This document shows, piece after piece, positions 13,592-26,476 of a stretch of 64,000 bases of DNA (within the stretch, counting starts at the first letter, position 1; the number at the start of each line of letters is the position of its first letter). The stretch is taken from positions 34,388 to 98,387 of the forward strand of contig JAAOMT010000197.1 in NCBI GenBank assembly GCA_016748015.1. Direction: 5' to 3'. The stretch comes from Geosiphon pyriformis (lineage: Eukaryota > Glomeromycota > Glomeromycetes > Archaeosporales > Geosiphonaceae). The translations under genes and the position numbers were made by a program. The notes beneath the pieces were generated by a model. It saw only the letters and a list, made by a program, of their open reading frames with translations, ran no database searches and was not told the DNA's origin.

Positions 13592-16334
13592 ATGGCTTCT
13601 TCATACGCATCCTCTTCTAAACTCAAAAGAAGAAACTCGCAGCCAAATGCAGTTGCAAGTCAATATCACCCCGAGGACTTCGGCCCACTTTCCGTTAGTA
13701 CGGGGTCTCTCGAAATGATGAGTCAAGTTTATCCACAGCCAACAAGCAATGTCTTTCCTTCAAATTCTGCCTCAAAACCAATCACTCAAGCCCACACAGC
13801 TCAATTACTTGATCAACACAACTTTGCAAAAAATTGTCAAAGTGTCTTAGGTCTTCTTACAGGCACGCGTACAATTTTAGAAGATCTTCGAGAAACAAAC
13901 AACACTCGCTTTGTCATCCAATATCCTTTTGTTAAATCAAATAATCCTCGCAAACCACAGCGTACACAGTCTTTTTCTGAAAAAAATCTCGTTCGTCTTC
14001 CAGTCAAGAGAACAAATAGCCTTTCTAGCCCTTTTAATCCAATGGAACCTCTTTCCAACTTCCAACAAGAAGTCAAATATCGGCTTTTGTCATCTGAGGA
14101 TGAATTTAATTCCAATATAAACATCCTCAAATTGGATATGCAAATGCAAGATAGTTCATCGGCCGAGATGGCTTCCCTTGAAAAAGGATCTATCGCGCAC
14201 TTACTCAATGTGAAAATTGGCAAGATTTTGAATCATTTGCAAAATCTTAGTGCTCGAATTGCTGATAAAAGCTCTAAAGTATTGGTTGCAGGAGATTTGA
14301 ACGCAGGAAAAAGCACGTTTGTAAATGCCCTTCTACGCCGAAATGTCTTGCCCGTTGATCAACAACCTTGCACCACATTGTTCTGCGAGGTATTAGATGC
14401 TCGGGAAAATGGAGGCGTTGAAGCTGTACATGGTATCAAAGACATAAAAGCCTATAACGTTGATGATCCTTCTACCTACACAAATGTTGGGTTTGAGAAT
14501 TTGGAAAGAGTGGTGTCTGATAATGTCGATCAATACGTTTTATTAAAAATTTATTGCCAGGATCGTCGATTGTCAAACGAGAGTTTACTTCACAATGGAG
14601 TGGTGGATATTGCGTTAATTGACTGTCCTGGTTTGAATTCAGATTCTTTGAAAACGATGGCAGTATTCGCTAGACAAGAAGAAATTGATGTGATTGTGTT
14701 TCTCGTTAGTGCCGAAAATCATTTCACTCTGTCGGTATGTGCAATAATCGAATAAATGATGTTTTATATTGGTAATGCAACTCAAATTAATATTTTTACC
14801 ATATTAATCATTTAAAGGCAAACCAATTTTTGTGGAATGCTTCAAATGAAAAAGCTTATCTTTTTATTGTTGTTAACAAGTTTGACGAAATAAAAAACAA
14901 AGAAAAATGCAGGCGCATGATATTAGACCAGATTAAACAAATATCACCTCGCACCTTTGAATATCATGACGATCTTGTTCATTTTGTCAGTGCGAATTCT
15001 ATCAATTTTGATGGGAACCCTCATCATCCACAAAAGAATCCGGAGGTAGATCATCTTGAAGAGAGTTTACGTACCTTTGTTTTGAAAAAGCGTTCCAAAT
15101 CCAAGTTAGCTCCGGCAGGGCATTACTTGCGTAACATTTTATATGATATTGGTGTCCTCTCTGAATTCAATGGTGACATTGCCAAGAAAGAATTTCTCGA
15201 GGTCAAAAAAGAGCTCGAAGAAGGGGAACCAGGGTTCAAGAAATTAAAACGTGATGCTGATAAAGTTGTTGAGGAGGCCGAAAGTCTTGCTGAGGCGACC
15301 TGTGTGAATATTCAAAAGACAACCAAGCAACGTCTTTCCCATGTCATTCTGAACGTTCATGAAGTATCTGACCGTTGTGAATATCACAGCTTTTTATATG
15401 TGTGGAACTATGCTATTGAACTTAGGAATAATATGTTGCAAGTCATTCAAGACGAACTTCGTCAAACTGAATTTAAAGCTAAGCTTGAGACTAAAGCTTG
15501 CATTGAAAAAATTCATTCTTCGGCCGTTCAAAATCTACATACCGAGCCAGATAACAAGAAGCTAGAAAAGTGTTTTACCTCCAAGAATAACCATCACATT
15601 CAGATCCACATAGATCCAAGTGACTTCTTTGATTTTAACCTTAATTTTGACCTTGACCTTGGCAGTAGAGTTAATGAAGGAGTGGGAACAATGATCGGCC
15701 TATCAAGCACTGCCCTTGTGATGGTAGGCAAATTCAATGATTTGACAAAAAAACTAAAGGTTAAATTCCAAGCTTTATCACTTAATACCTTTCTATAGTT
15801 TGGGGGCAAAGTTATCGGTTATAATCAAATCACTTCTGCCTTGTGGAAGTTCACAAGTATCATGGGAATAAACAATCTGCAGAGAATGGCAATTCCATTC
15901 ATAGGCATGGCTGGTGAGATTATTGATTATATTTCAATATCAAAAAGTTTGTCACTGATTGCAAAATCTATTTTATAGGTATAGGTTTTGCTTGGTACGT
16001 CGTTAGTGATGCGCGGCATGCGGTGTCTCGTAATGTGGCTCGCAAAATTCGTGACCAGCTTACAACATCTAATTATGCCGATGAGCAGGCTACCCGCATT
16101 GCTCATCAAGGACGCAAGGCTACCAGACGCTCTATCAATCATTTAAGAGATTGCTTCCGACGTGCCATTGAGGCAGAAGAACAGAAACGTCAACAACAAA
16201 TTGCACAGGCACGGCGTGCAGATGAAGCCAAATTTTACTTTAGCAGTGTACTATCAAAAGCCGAAGAAATGTCTAAAGTTTTGGAAGCTTTAGGAATTGA
16301 TGTTATTGAAGATGAAGTCCTTGAGGTGAAATAG
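13592..16334 (+). CDS. Mitofusin/Fzo1-like outer-membrane fusion GTPase
   Basis: Exons are 13592-14734, 14818-15723, 15799-15913 and 15979-16334, giving 839 residues, close to the 855 of yeast Fzo1. The dynamin-type GTPase domain shows G1 AGDLNAGKST (residues 233-242), G2 around the CTT in QQPCTTLFCE, G3 DCPG (344-347) and G4 NKFD (401-404). A coiled-coil-rich middle follows. Two hydrophobic segments at about 669-690 (TMIGLSSTALVMFGGKVIGY) and 713-730 (MAIPFIGMAGIGFAWYVV) are separated by a short loop, as in Fzo1 proteins, which cross the mitochondrial outer membrane twice. The tail is a charged heptad-rich coiled coil, the HR2-like tether. It drives mitochondrial outer-membrane fusion. Intron 2 has two possible donors: 15724, which gives a 75-base intron and is used here, or 15760, which gives 39 bases and adds 12 residues. 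Both keep the frame. Confidence 0.9.
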
Positions 16335-18529
16335 GCAACCAATTCTTCAAGAAAACCAACTTATAATGCGTTGTTCACATTAATTACTTGAAATTTGGTT
16401 TCTTGTGTGTCTCTATAATGGAATAACAAACTATCAAAGGATCCAAGTACTCCCCTAAGAACCATATATTAGGGTTAACTATCCATTACCCCAATCAATT
16501 TCTAGAAATCCCTCTTCATATACTTTCCGAAAAATTTAACATTGAAACTTGCTTAATAAGGGAAATTTCAACTTTATGATTAGGATATGCTCCAATTAGT
16601 TAAGCAATTTGTTCAGTATTTCAAGAAAAACACAATAATCCAAAAAAATCAACAAATTTTTCGTTTTTTTAATTCTGGATCTGAAAAATCCAGAGATTTT
16701 GTTCATTTGGAAAAGTTCACTTTTTATGCTTTGCGCCAGATTAAAAATCGGGTATTTTACCATTTAAAAAAATATTAAGGTCTTTTTTGAGTCATCCTTA
16801 ATCGTCTTTATTAAGGTTTTTTTTATTTAACTTTTTTCATAATGGTTTTCTTTTTTAATCTTAAAGCTTTTTGTTTTTTTTGCTTTTGTTTCAATTTTAT
16901 TTAATAAACATTTACCAATTATTATGCAAATTTATAATAATTCAAATATCATAAATTTTTTATTTTTTTATTTCCTTTTAATATGAATCATTTTTATTTA
17001 ACATGTAAATATTAGCAAGCTATTAATAATAAAAACATTTATTATTTAGAATATTTTGCTTTTATTTTTTATGTAAAGAAAAAGTTTATTAAAATAACAA
17101 AATTTAAAGAAACACATAAATATTTAAATAAACTTAATTTTAAATATTTTATTAGTTATTATTAAAAAAAACTTTGCATTTATTTGGTTTTGTTAAAACA
17201 CAGCTCTTTGTTTTATTAATATAAATTACAAAAAATTATATTAATTTATTTTTATTTGTTAAGTTAAACATAATAAATCATTTTTATTATAAGTATAACC
17301 AAAAAAAAAGATTAAAAAAATCTATTTTAAATATAATTAAGCATATTTTTGACAAATTAAAAAAAATTAATATTGAAATACTATTTTTAATATAGCTTAT
17401 TAATAAAATTATTGTTAATATAAATAAATTTAATGTATTGTTAAAAAAATCTGTTTTTTAAGACAGTAAAATAAACGGCTTTTATGACAATATTGATAAT
17501 AAATTAAAATTTAAAGATATAAAAAATTATGCTATTAAAAAACCAGTTTTAATCTAAATAATAATAAAAAATTTCTAAATATTACAAATAATTTAACTTT
17601 ATAAAATATCAAAACCAAATTTTTTAAGCTAAAAAAACCAATTAAACAGTTTGATTTTAATAATAGTAAAAATGTTAATAATATTTTTTATTTTTTTATT
17701 TTTTTGAATAAAAAAATTATGTTTTTTTAAAATTTTCAAAAAAAATTCTGTAAAATTTTTGAATTTATTAGTTATAAAAAGAAAAAGTTTTTAAAATAAG
17801 TTGAAATATATCAAATATTTTTTTAAATTTTTAAACAAAATTAAGCAAATAATATAATAATAAAAAATTAAATATGTTTATTAATAATAAAACTATTAAT
17901 AATTAAAATTTACTTAATTTAAAAAAAAAATAAAGTTAGATATTAAAGTCCAATAATAATAATAAGTTTAATAATAAAAATAATTAAATTTAGTTTATAT
18001 TTAAAACTTAATAAACTATTATTAATAATTAATCTGTTTTAAAAATTTTTAACTTGTAATATAAAAAAATAAACAATTTTGTAAAACAAAAAAATATTGT
18101 AAAATAATACAATATTATAAATAATTTGATTTTTATTATTATTAAAACTAAATTAAAAGACAAAATTAAATTATAAAGATTAAAAACATGTAAATTTTTA
18201 TATTTAGTATTAGATTAAATATTTAAATTATAATATTGTAATTATTATTAATAAAATTATAATTAAACATATGTATTAAGTTTTTAAAATAACTAATTAG
18301 TTTTTATTAATTAAATTATTATTTAAAAATAAACTTTTTATTATAATTTTGGAATTTTATATTAAAACTTTTTTTGATTTAATTTTAAAAATATAAAAAA
18401 GACTATTAATTTTATTTTTACTAATAAAAATTTTTTAAATTAGATATATAATAAGATTTTTTATAATTTTAATAAATTTTTAATATAAATTATTAAATTA
18501 TATTAATTAATATTTAATTAAATGTTTTA
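16335..18529. other. Transition from gene space to very AT-rich desert
   Basis: The first 450 bases are the 3' flank of the mitofusin gene. From about 16,800 the sequence becomes extremely AT-rich, with almost no C or G, made of short runs of A, T, AAT and TTTA. No open frame has a normal amino-acid composition. A 63-codon frame at 16587-16778 is probably chance. Old transposon remnants too eroded to recognise are the likely content. Confidence 0.5.
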
Positions 18530-19045
18530 TGTTGTTACTCATAGAATATAAGAATTAAATATTAGTACATAAATTAACCAATCAAAATAAACGTAATAAA
18601 AAGTAAAATTCCAGGATTCCTCTTAGAGGAATTGCAGAATTCCAGAAATTTTAGGATTCTTATATAAAGAATTGCAGAATTCCAGAATTGCAGAATTTTT
18701 CTCAAAGAAATTGCAGAATTCCAGGAATTCCAGAATTTCTGGCTAGAGAATTGAGAGATTTAAAGAATCTTGTACAATAAAATTTATGTATATATAGCAG
18801 TAGTATCAGAAGCTAGAAAATTAGTCAAGAAGACTTAGAGTCAACAGAACTCTTAGAGTCAATTAGACTCACAGACCTCTTAGTTTTAGATTTAATCTAG
18901 CAACTTTCTATTCACAAATATCAATAAATAATTATTCATTATCTTAATCTACTCTTCACTATTAAAATTTCATGTTAATAATAATTAATACTTAACCACT
19001 TTGGAACAATAGCTCTTAATCATGGCTATTGACAAGATACTAACA
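18530..19045 (+). mobile_element. Candidate solo LTR
   Basis: This 516-base block is clearly less AT-rich than its flanks. It starts TGTTG and ends TAACA, the TG...CA ends usual for LTRs, and is flanked by TTTA on both sides (18526-18529 and 19046-19049), a possible 4-bp target duplication. Inside are a TATATATA box near 18,790, transcript-like sequence after it and an AATAAA near 18,930, the layout of U3-R-U5. A short phrase, GAATTGCAGAATTCCAG, recurs between 18,610 and 18,730. No partner LTR or coding sequence is present nearby. The target duplication is short and AT-rich, so chance is possible. A stretch at about 18,803-18,817 also resembles a tRNA-iMet primer-binding site, so the boundaries could differ. 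Confidence 0.35.
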
Positions 19046-19503
19046 TTTATTGTTTTGGCTTATTTTCTTTACTTTCTTTCTTTTATTTTATTTGCATTTT
19101 TTTTTGTTATTTCTTTGGTTTATTAATTGATTAAAGAGAAAAACACTGAATTATTGACATCAAGGGTAGCCTAGTAAAAGACCCCAAAAGAAAGGTATAA
19201 CATTGAAGATTTAAGAATAGCTTACCAGAAGGGCATTTTTGCCAGATTACTGGTCATTACACTGAGAAAAAAATTCGACAGAATTGCAATTCTAGAAGAC
19301 TACTAAAAAGATAACAAATAAAATTTCTGTCTATTATACAAAAGACTCAACCAATAAAAACCTTCAGATATAAACAATTTTCAGAAATCAACATCAATAT
19401 ATCAATTAAGTACCAAGTTACGGATCTGTTATTTGATTTGAGATCTTAAATAATCATCTGTAATAATGTAAACAAATTAATAAAAATTATTAAAAATACA
19501 AAG
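19046..19503. other. Unassigned sequence of moderate complexity
   Basis: After a T-rich run, positions 19,130-19,440 have a more balanced composition than the desert on the left, but no frame is open for long. It could be an eroded internal part of the LTR element on the left or another dead repeat. It ends at the left target duplication (ATACAAAG, 19496-19503) of LINE copy A. Confidence 0.35.
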
Positions 19504-19641
19504 TTTTTTATTTATTTATGGATTTTAATGAGTGAAGTCCAACTGCTATCTAGTACATAGAGCCAAACTAAGTAATCCAAACTAAATGCAACTCATGCAC
19601 TTACTATATATGATTAGCCATTCAGGTTAGACAAGACAATA

Positions 19642-22600
19642 TTACACACCTATTCTAACTCATATATCACCATTTAAACCAGAAAAAAAATAACACAGTT
19701 TGTGGCAACTAAAGCTAACAGCAAAAAACTTAACAATACCAAGCATTCTAACTATTCTATTAAACAATATTGAGGACACACCACAAGAAAGCCCAGAAAC
19801 CACACTATTATTATGAGTTAAACCACTCTTCTCTATTCTCACTCTGTGCTCAGATCTTACCAATCATACCTTAATATAATGCAATTCTACAACAAATCTT
19901 ACATAATTAACTACTTTAATAGCAGTCTTTTTTTTATTCTCAAAAATACTAAAAGTCTTTTCACACTATTCTTTTAACACAAATTCCTTATACACTACAG
20001 CATACAAACCAATATTCAAGGAATATTAAAAGAAGACTCACAGCACAGCAGAAAAAAACAAATCATAAACACCAGCCATAGCAATCTACTATGTAGAAGC
20101 TTCAACCAAAATTTTATCACAAACAACAACATCCTAAGCACAAGTGAAAGCATGATCCAAAAACTCAACTTTACCACACAACAAATACAGTACACTAGGG
20201 TAACTTTTGTCATACAATCTCTTTCTAACCATTACCAATAGATATCTATGTATGGCTTTTATCAAATATGTGTACAAGTTGGAAGATCTTCAGCTAATAA
20301 ACTCAGCAAACATGTAAGAATTGGAGTGTCATATCTTCATAGTAAGAACTCAGTTTATATACTTGATTAATATATCTAGAACCATACTGCAGCCAGAACT
20401 GGCTTCCCAATAAGCACAACAGATAGACCAAAATATATTCCTGACAAAATAATGAGCACTGTCAGATACAACCATGTTATCAGTCATCAAAAAATATTCT
20501 TGCACACCAGCCAGCAAAAAAAAAAGAGACTGTGCAGCTCTCTCAACCACAAAATCAGCCTTTACATTACCAGTAACCCTAGAATGGCCCTTAATCTTGA
20601 CTTATTTCACATTAAGATCCTTATTTCTAATTAAATTGAAAATATGTTACCTCTTAATTCAACACTGATTACAAAAATCAGATATAGTAAATGACAATTC
20701 CAACACATATGCATCAATAGCAGCTTAACTGTTGAGGTACAATACTACAATATTAGAAAATAAAACACACTCCAATGACAATACAACAGCTTGCAACTCA
20801 GCCAATATAAAAGACAAAAAACCATAAACAACAACACTAACACTTATATTCAAGACTGGAAAGTACATAGCTGCACTATTAACAACATCTGCAGAGCCAG
20901 CACTTCTCAATGAACCATCTGTATATACATCAAAAAAACCAGCCCAAATCTCATGCAGACTATCTCTTACAGCAGACAGCTCATTAGACTTCAGAATATT
21001 TAGACCATGTAATTAAGCAAAATTAGCACCACTAGACAGAAACAAAACTTGACCCAACAAAAACTTATATATAATCTCAAACTAATAAGGAATAAAGCCC
21101 TATAGATTCAGTCTCTTCCAACAATGAAAAGTCTTTCAATTTAATATACTATCTTTCCTATCAAAAAGCTGATTACCAAAAACAACCCAAAGTGTTTCAG
21201 AGAATGAATGAAATTAAAATACAATGTCTTCCCAAGAATTAATAATATTGGAAATTGACTAGGACTATGAAAAGCATTGAATAGATTGTTTGCTAAAAAA
21301 AGCTTACTGCTCAAAAAAATTTTCACCATTCCAGCTAAAAAATTGTTCACCAAACTAACATATAACTTGACAGAAAATTGCAAAGAATCCAAAAGAGCCC
21401 ACTCCAAAACCTGCAAGTCCAAAAATTTATGATTAAATAAATGTTCAAAAATGTCTGGAGCATTAGAAAAAACATTAAAGAAGCCATCTTTTCTTCAGAT
21501 TGTGTCTGCTTAAAAGATTTTAAATTATACAAAGAGGGATAGTAAAAAGCTGCATCAAGAAAATTACAGAGCAAATGCATCTTAAGTTTAAGATTTTTTC
21601 TAATTATAACATCCTATTTGCAACACATATTAGTTGAGACAAAACTGAACTGAGTTCAGCAGCTGATTATAGGCTACAAAACAGCTAATACCAAATATAA
21701 GAATTGTTTATTTGTAATAATTTTTTTAAAAATGACATTAACAAAAAACCAAACATTAGAGTGAGCCTTAGAAACACTTGGCTTGGACAATTTTTTGGTA
21801 GACAAAAAAATTTCCAGATACCAATGTGTTTCATCTTTCTGACAATTGAAATTGGCTGACCACTAATATTCAAAGAAGCCATTCTAACCCCTTGATTAAT
21901 GGAAATAACCACCATTTTTTCATTGTTAATAGAAATATTATTGATATCAAAAAACTTACTGGCAATGTTCAAAGCATATTAAGTAGCAGTTTGACAGTTT
22001 CCGACTCAAATCATATTATCAACAAATGCACCAGCAGTAAAATAGGAAGTTATTTCACCACTATCTTCAATTTTGCCCATTTTTGAAACAAATTTAGTAT
22101 TAATCCAGTACCTACACAACTGTTTATGTCTTTTAACCTCACATAAAAACAGATCATAAAAGATCCTCCAAAGAAGAGACAAAAAGACTTTACCTTAATC
22201 CAAGCCATCATGAATTCTATAGCCATCTAACAGACCAAAATCAGATATCACTCTGTTAATTTTATCCTCATGTATACTGCCAAAAAACTTTATAAACCTG
22301 TTACACATCTTGATTTCTTATAAGCTAGCTTCTAAGTAAAACTATCCAATAGAATTGTATGTTTTATGCATATCTTGTAAGACCAACCAAAGTTCCCTAT
22401 TTTTTTCGAAAGTATTCTCAATCACTAACCCAACAGCAAACACAAGAGACTGTGTGGATGTGTTCTTCAATACTGAAAAGTTGTTATCATGGAAAACACC
22501 AAACTTACTACAAACAAATAAAATATGATCAAATAGAACTTTAGAAAGAATTTTCCTAGCAGTTTTGATCAAAGCTATGGGATAAATGTTCATAAAAATC

Positions 22601-24319
22601 CCATTTTAATTGTAAAGTTTAAAAATCATTGAAACCCATGCCTTCTTTTACAAAACAGAAACACTACCAACAACCAAACAAGCATTTAACAGCATTAAAA
22701 ATCACACCAAAACCCCATCATTACCATGTTTCCACAATTTATTAAGAATATCAGACAGTTCAATAGCCTTGCCCTTAGGAAGACCATTGACAACCAAAAG
22801 CAAATCACTCATATTAATAGGACACATTACACTAGAAAAAGCTTCATCTTTTACATGATCTAATGACACATATTGTCAAGCCCAAAGATTTGGCAATACC
22901 AAAAACACTCTCCATACCTTTGTCCAATTCTCTATAATTTTATTAACATTGTACTTTACCCCAATTGGCTCCAACACCAACTTGCCATCTACCATTAAAT
23001 GATCAAGAACCATCTTGCAAAAAAGCTTGTTCAAAATACTTTTTATTATGCCTTCTTTATTCAAACTAAAGCTTTTCATGCATCTGTCAATTGCCTTCCT
23101 AATAGATGCCTTCTCAGCCAATCTTGATTCATAAAGCTTGGACTTTCTGTATCTCTTCCAGACCATTAACAAATGCTTAAGAATATCTATTAACTTTTTG
23201 TTACAATAAACCATGTTTATAATCTTATAAGCCTCATCAGAATTCAGAGTCAACTATTTCCTAATGAGATACTCGAAACTAAACATATTCTCTGAGCTCA
23301 ATCTCTTAACAATCTTGGCAACCAATAATTTCAATCCAAAAAATTTAGTTTCTTAAACACTGTTATGCACTAAAATAATATCTGGAAAATGTCTCATTGG
23401 CTGATTTTACTATTATCTCTTTCAACAATTTTCATATTGTATCTAAATTACCACAAATTTCTACTACTAAGAACTTATTTTTCACTGTAGACAACTTAAT
23501 CATAAAGCTTTTCCTGAATTCTATCTATTTGGTACTATCTGCATCTTTAATCTTAAACTTTTAATAGTACTTATTAGCCTGTTTATACAAGCTATTTAAA
23601 CAAACATCCAAAAGTTCATCTAAGCCAACAAACACTATAATAGCTTTATAATTAGTGTTGAAAAAGCCAGTAACAAAGCCAATCTTATGACTAATAATAG
23701 CTAATGACAAATTTTTACTGACAAAAATATAATCAATAGTCTTCTCAACTCCTCTTAAATTGCTCTATGTAGAAGCTTTAACTAAATGATATCCAGAAAA
23801 TAAATTAACCAAACTCAAATTCAAACAGAATTTGAAACTTACACTCCTCCCAAACCTATTTTCATTAAAATCACTGCCCAAAACCACAAAAGTATTAGAG
23901 TTGACAGCCTTTGCAATAAAAAAGTTTACCTTTGAAGCCAGTTCAAACTTAACATCAGATAAAACACCAGCATACAAACCCAGAACTGTAACCAAGAGCT
24001 TGCCTTTAAACAGAAGCCACACTAAAATAACCCAACCAAGAATCTCCTCCATCTTGAAAACATGATAAGTCAAAGAATTGTTCATAATAATGGCTACTTT
24101 AGTACCAAGAAAACTCTTTTCTAACCCAGATGTAAAAATATGTATATTATCAAATTTATTAGAAATCTATGGTTTGATGCTTAATTGCAACTTAGTTTCT
24201 ATAACAACAGATATCATATTACCTGAATTCACATGCCAGTAAACAATATCCTCCTGCTTGGCAGAAACATTAATACCTTAAACATTGCACATAGCAAATT
24301 TCCAAACCAACTTACTTAT
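19642..24319 (-). pseudogene. LINE A ORF2 (endonuclease, RT, RNase H), degraded
   Basis: The start codon position aligned with the ATGA overlap of E, G and H reads ATAA here, so the initiator has become ATA. Recognisable pieces in order are the APE endonuclease (FVVLGSDFNENRFG near 23,880), the pre-RT region, the RT core (ELWLVLQDMHKTYNSIG near 22,350-22,400, motif A), the RT active site as FVDN near 22,030 instead of FVDD, and the RNase H start with TDGS-like DGSL around 20,900-20,930. The frame ends in a TAA at 19642-19644. There are many stops and shifts, so it is non-functional. Confidence 0.8.
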
Positions 24320-26268
24320 TGAGACAAAAAGAGAGCTGACAAATCCAAACTAAAACACAAATGATTTAATCTTTCTAAAACTGAACCAATTAACACTTTC
24401 AAAGCTACTATCTTTGATTTCAAACCACCCACCTTAGTGGTTAGAATTTTAAAACTACTTAAGCTAAAGTCTGCAGCTACATTAACAACAACTGGAAAAA
24501 AAGGAACAGATGAAGCCAATGTGCCATCCAAAACCATATTCAAATTGAAATCAGAAACCAAGAGCACAGAAGTAACCAGAAAAGAGGCATAAGAAGAGAA
24601 CATTAAAGGTACCAATTTGATAAAACTCAATTTTTTCAAAATCCCAGATACCTGATCAGCCAAGAGCTCTACAGAGTGCTTCAAAGAGTCTAAATGATTA
24701 GTTAAACAAGAAATGTCATAAAGACCAGAGACTACTGAGATGGGTTTTGCACCCAAAGATAAACCAGCACCAAAAAAATCCAATGAGATCACACAAAAGG
24801 AAAAGGCACTAGCAACCTGGATCTAGATCTTGCCATTAAAAGAAACTGGATAGAAGATAAGTGCTTGTTTCTTCTTATAAATATTGGCCAAATGGATCTG
24901 ATCCTGAGAAAAAACCATCCACTTACCACAAACACCAGAATTTTCACCCACTAAACAACCAACAAAAACATAACCAAATTGTTTACATCAGGCACAGCAA
25001 GCCAGAAAAAGACTAGTTCAATGCAGATTTACACCTTTAAAAACAGAAACAGAACTAATAGCAGCCACTCTGGATGTCTTATCATTAAAACAAATTACAG
25101 TGCATCTATTGCAAACATATGTAATCAAATTGCAGCCAATGGCACAAGTTTTTCCATTATAAGAAGCCAAAAGATTAGAGAAATCATGAGCAGTAAAGCC
25201 AACTGGCAATATATACAGCAAAGCCCAATGCTAATCTTTAAATATCCATGTTTGTCTATTACTAATAGCTTTTGCCATATAAACAGAATCCTTTTTTATA
25301 AAAACAGACCACTTAACTGCGACCAAATTAGCTATTTTAGATGATTTATATTCCACCAGAGTCTTTTGCCAAAGACCAATTAATTACATCTTAATAGAAA
25401 TTATCTTACCGAATTTGGAAAACACAGATTCTACAGCCAATTTGGGAAGATTAACTGGAATTTCCTTAATAACAATTTCCCAATCTGAGTATTTGTTTAT
25501 CTGCTTAACATTATTATTAACTAAAATTTTTTCACTAACAGCCAATTTCTTTGTCTTTTTCAAACTTAAATCAGATATAAAAGATGATTTAATAATTCTT
25601 AAAAATTTTAAGGAAGTTAAAGCTCTCCCAAAACCATCCACACAATAGAAGATTTTTTTAACAAAAATTAACTTATTACTAACAGTCTTACCAAACACTA
25701 TGGAGAGCTCAATATCAAATACAAATAACTTACCCAAATTAAAATTCCATTTTTTCAATACATATGACTTGACTAGCAGCAACTAATTGGACCCAGTAAA
25801 CTTAGAAAAAGAAAGCTCTAAGACCTCATTATTGTCACTTATGTCACTATATAAAAGTGCTTTTGGTGGGTGGCCTAATACATACATATATATATGAGTT
25901 TTCTTTGAAGTTGTTTTGTCTATATTCTCATCATTTATTGAATTATCTGACTTTGTGTAATTTGTTTCCTTAGCTATCATGTTCTTTATATTTTCAACAT
26001 CTAATAGTCCACTAATACTACTTGCAATGCTGCCAACATCACTTCCCCAAGATATTACAGGTTTAATACTAGTAATACCAATATCTTTTAAGCTCAGAAA
26101 ACTGGCAGATGAGTCAACCATATCACCAGTCACTGGCACTTTCAGTTTTTTGTAAAATGCATCACAGGAGTAGATAGTGTTTACATGTTTCTTTTTTGCA
26201 TTCAAACAGATTTCCAAATTAGTCAAATCAGTTCTAAAATCATCAGCAGATGTATTCACAAGTTCCAT
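24316..26268 (-). pseudogene. LINE A ORF1 (RRM-like, CCHC), degraded
   Basis: The frame starts with ATG at 26268 (MELVNTSADDF) and ends in a TAA at 24316-24318. The first 170 residues are acidic and Ser/Thr-rich and open. After a stop at about 25,785 the frame continues with the region FDIELSIVFGK, which is homologous in copies D, E, G and H, then the RRM-like segment with LPKLAVESVFSKFGKIISIKM. Here a Gln codon has become TAA, but the following GLWQKT keeps its Trp. The second RRM-like repeat and the zinc-knuckle region (near 24,900-25,220) are broken. The product would be the nucleic-acid-binding ORF1 protein that packages LINE RNA. Non-functional. Confidence 0.8.
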
Positions 26269-26476
26269 AATAACAAAAACAGAAATAGCTAAAAAAATAA
26301 TTAACAAAAGAAGGAAGAAAAAAAAAGAAAAAAAAATGCTATATCTTTGACATACAAAGTTTGCAATATAAAAAAATTTTAAATAGATTTAAAAATTTGT
26401 TCTTAATTAATATATTAAATACAATATAATTTTTTAATAATACAAAAAAACCAAAAATTTAATTATAATATAAATT

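Larger units (their letters stand above)
19504..26351 (-). mobile_element. LINE copy A (full length, decayed)
   Basis: This is a non-LTR retrotransposon on the minus strand, about 6.8 kb, with 5' end at 26,351 and 3' end at 19,504. ATACAAAG occurs at 19496-19503 and 26352-26359 and is the likely target duplication. The 3' tail reads ACTTCACTCATTAAAATCC followed by an A-rich end, and matches the tails of copies C to G. The leader differs from that of E, G and H, and ORF1 keeps Trp at the site where D, E, G and H have TGA, so A looks like a separate subfamily. It is full of stops and frameshifts and is dead. Confidence 0.85.

Noticed and set aside
13837-14223. 128-codon minus-strand frame
   Set aside because: It lies antisense to the GTPase exon of the mitofusin gene.
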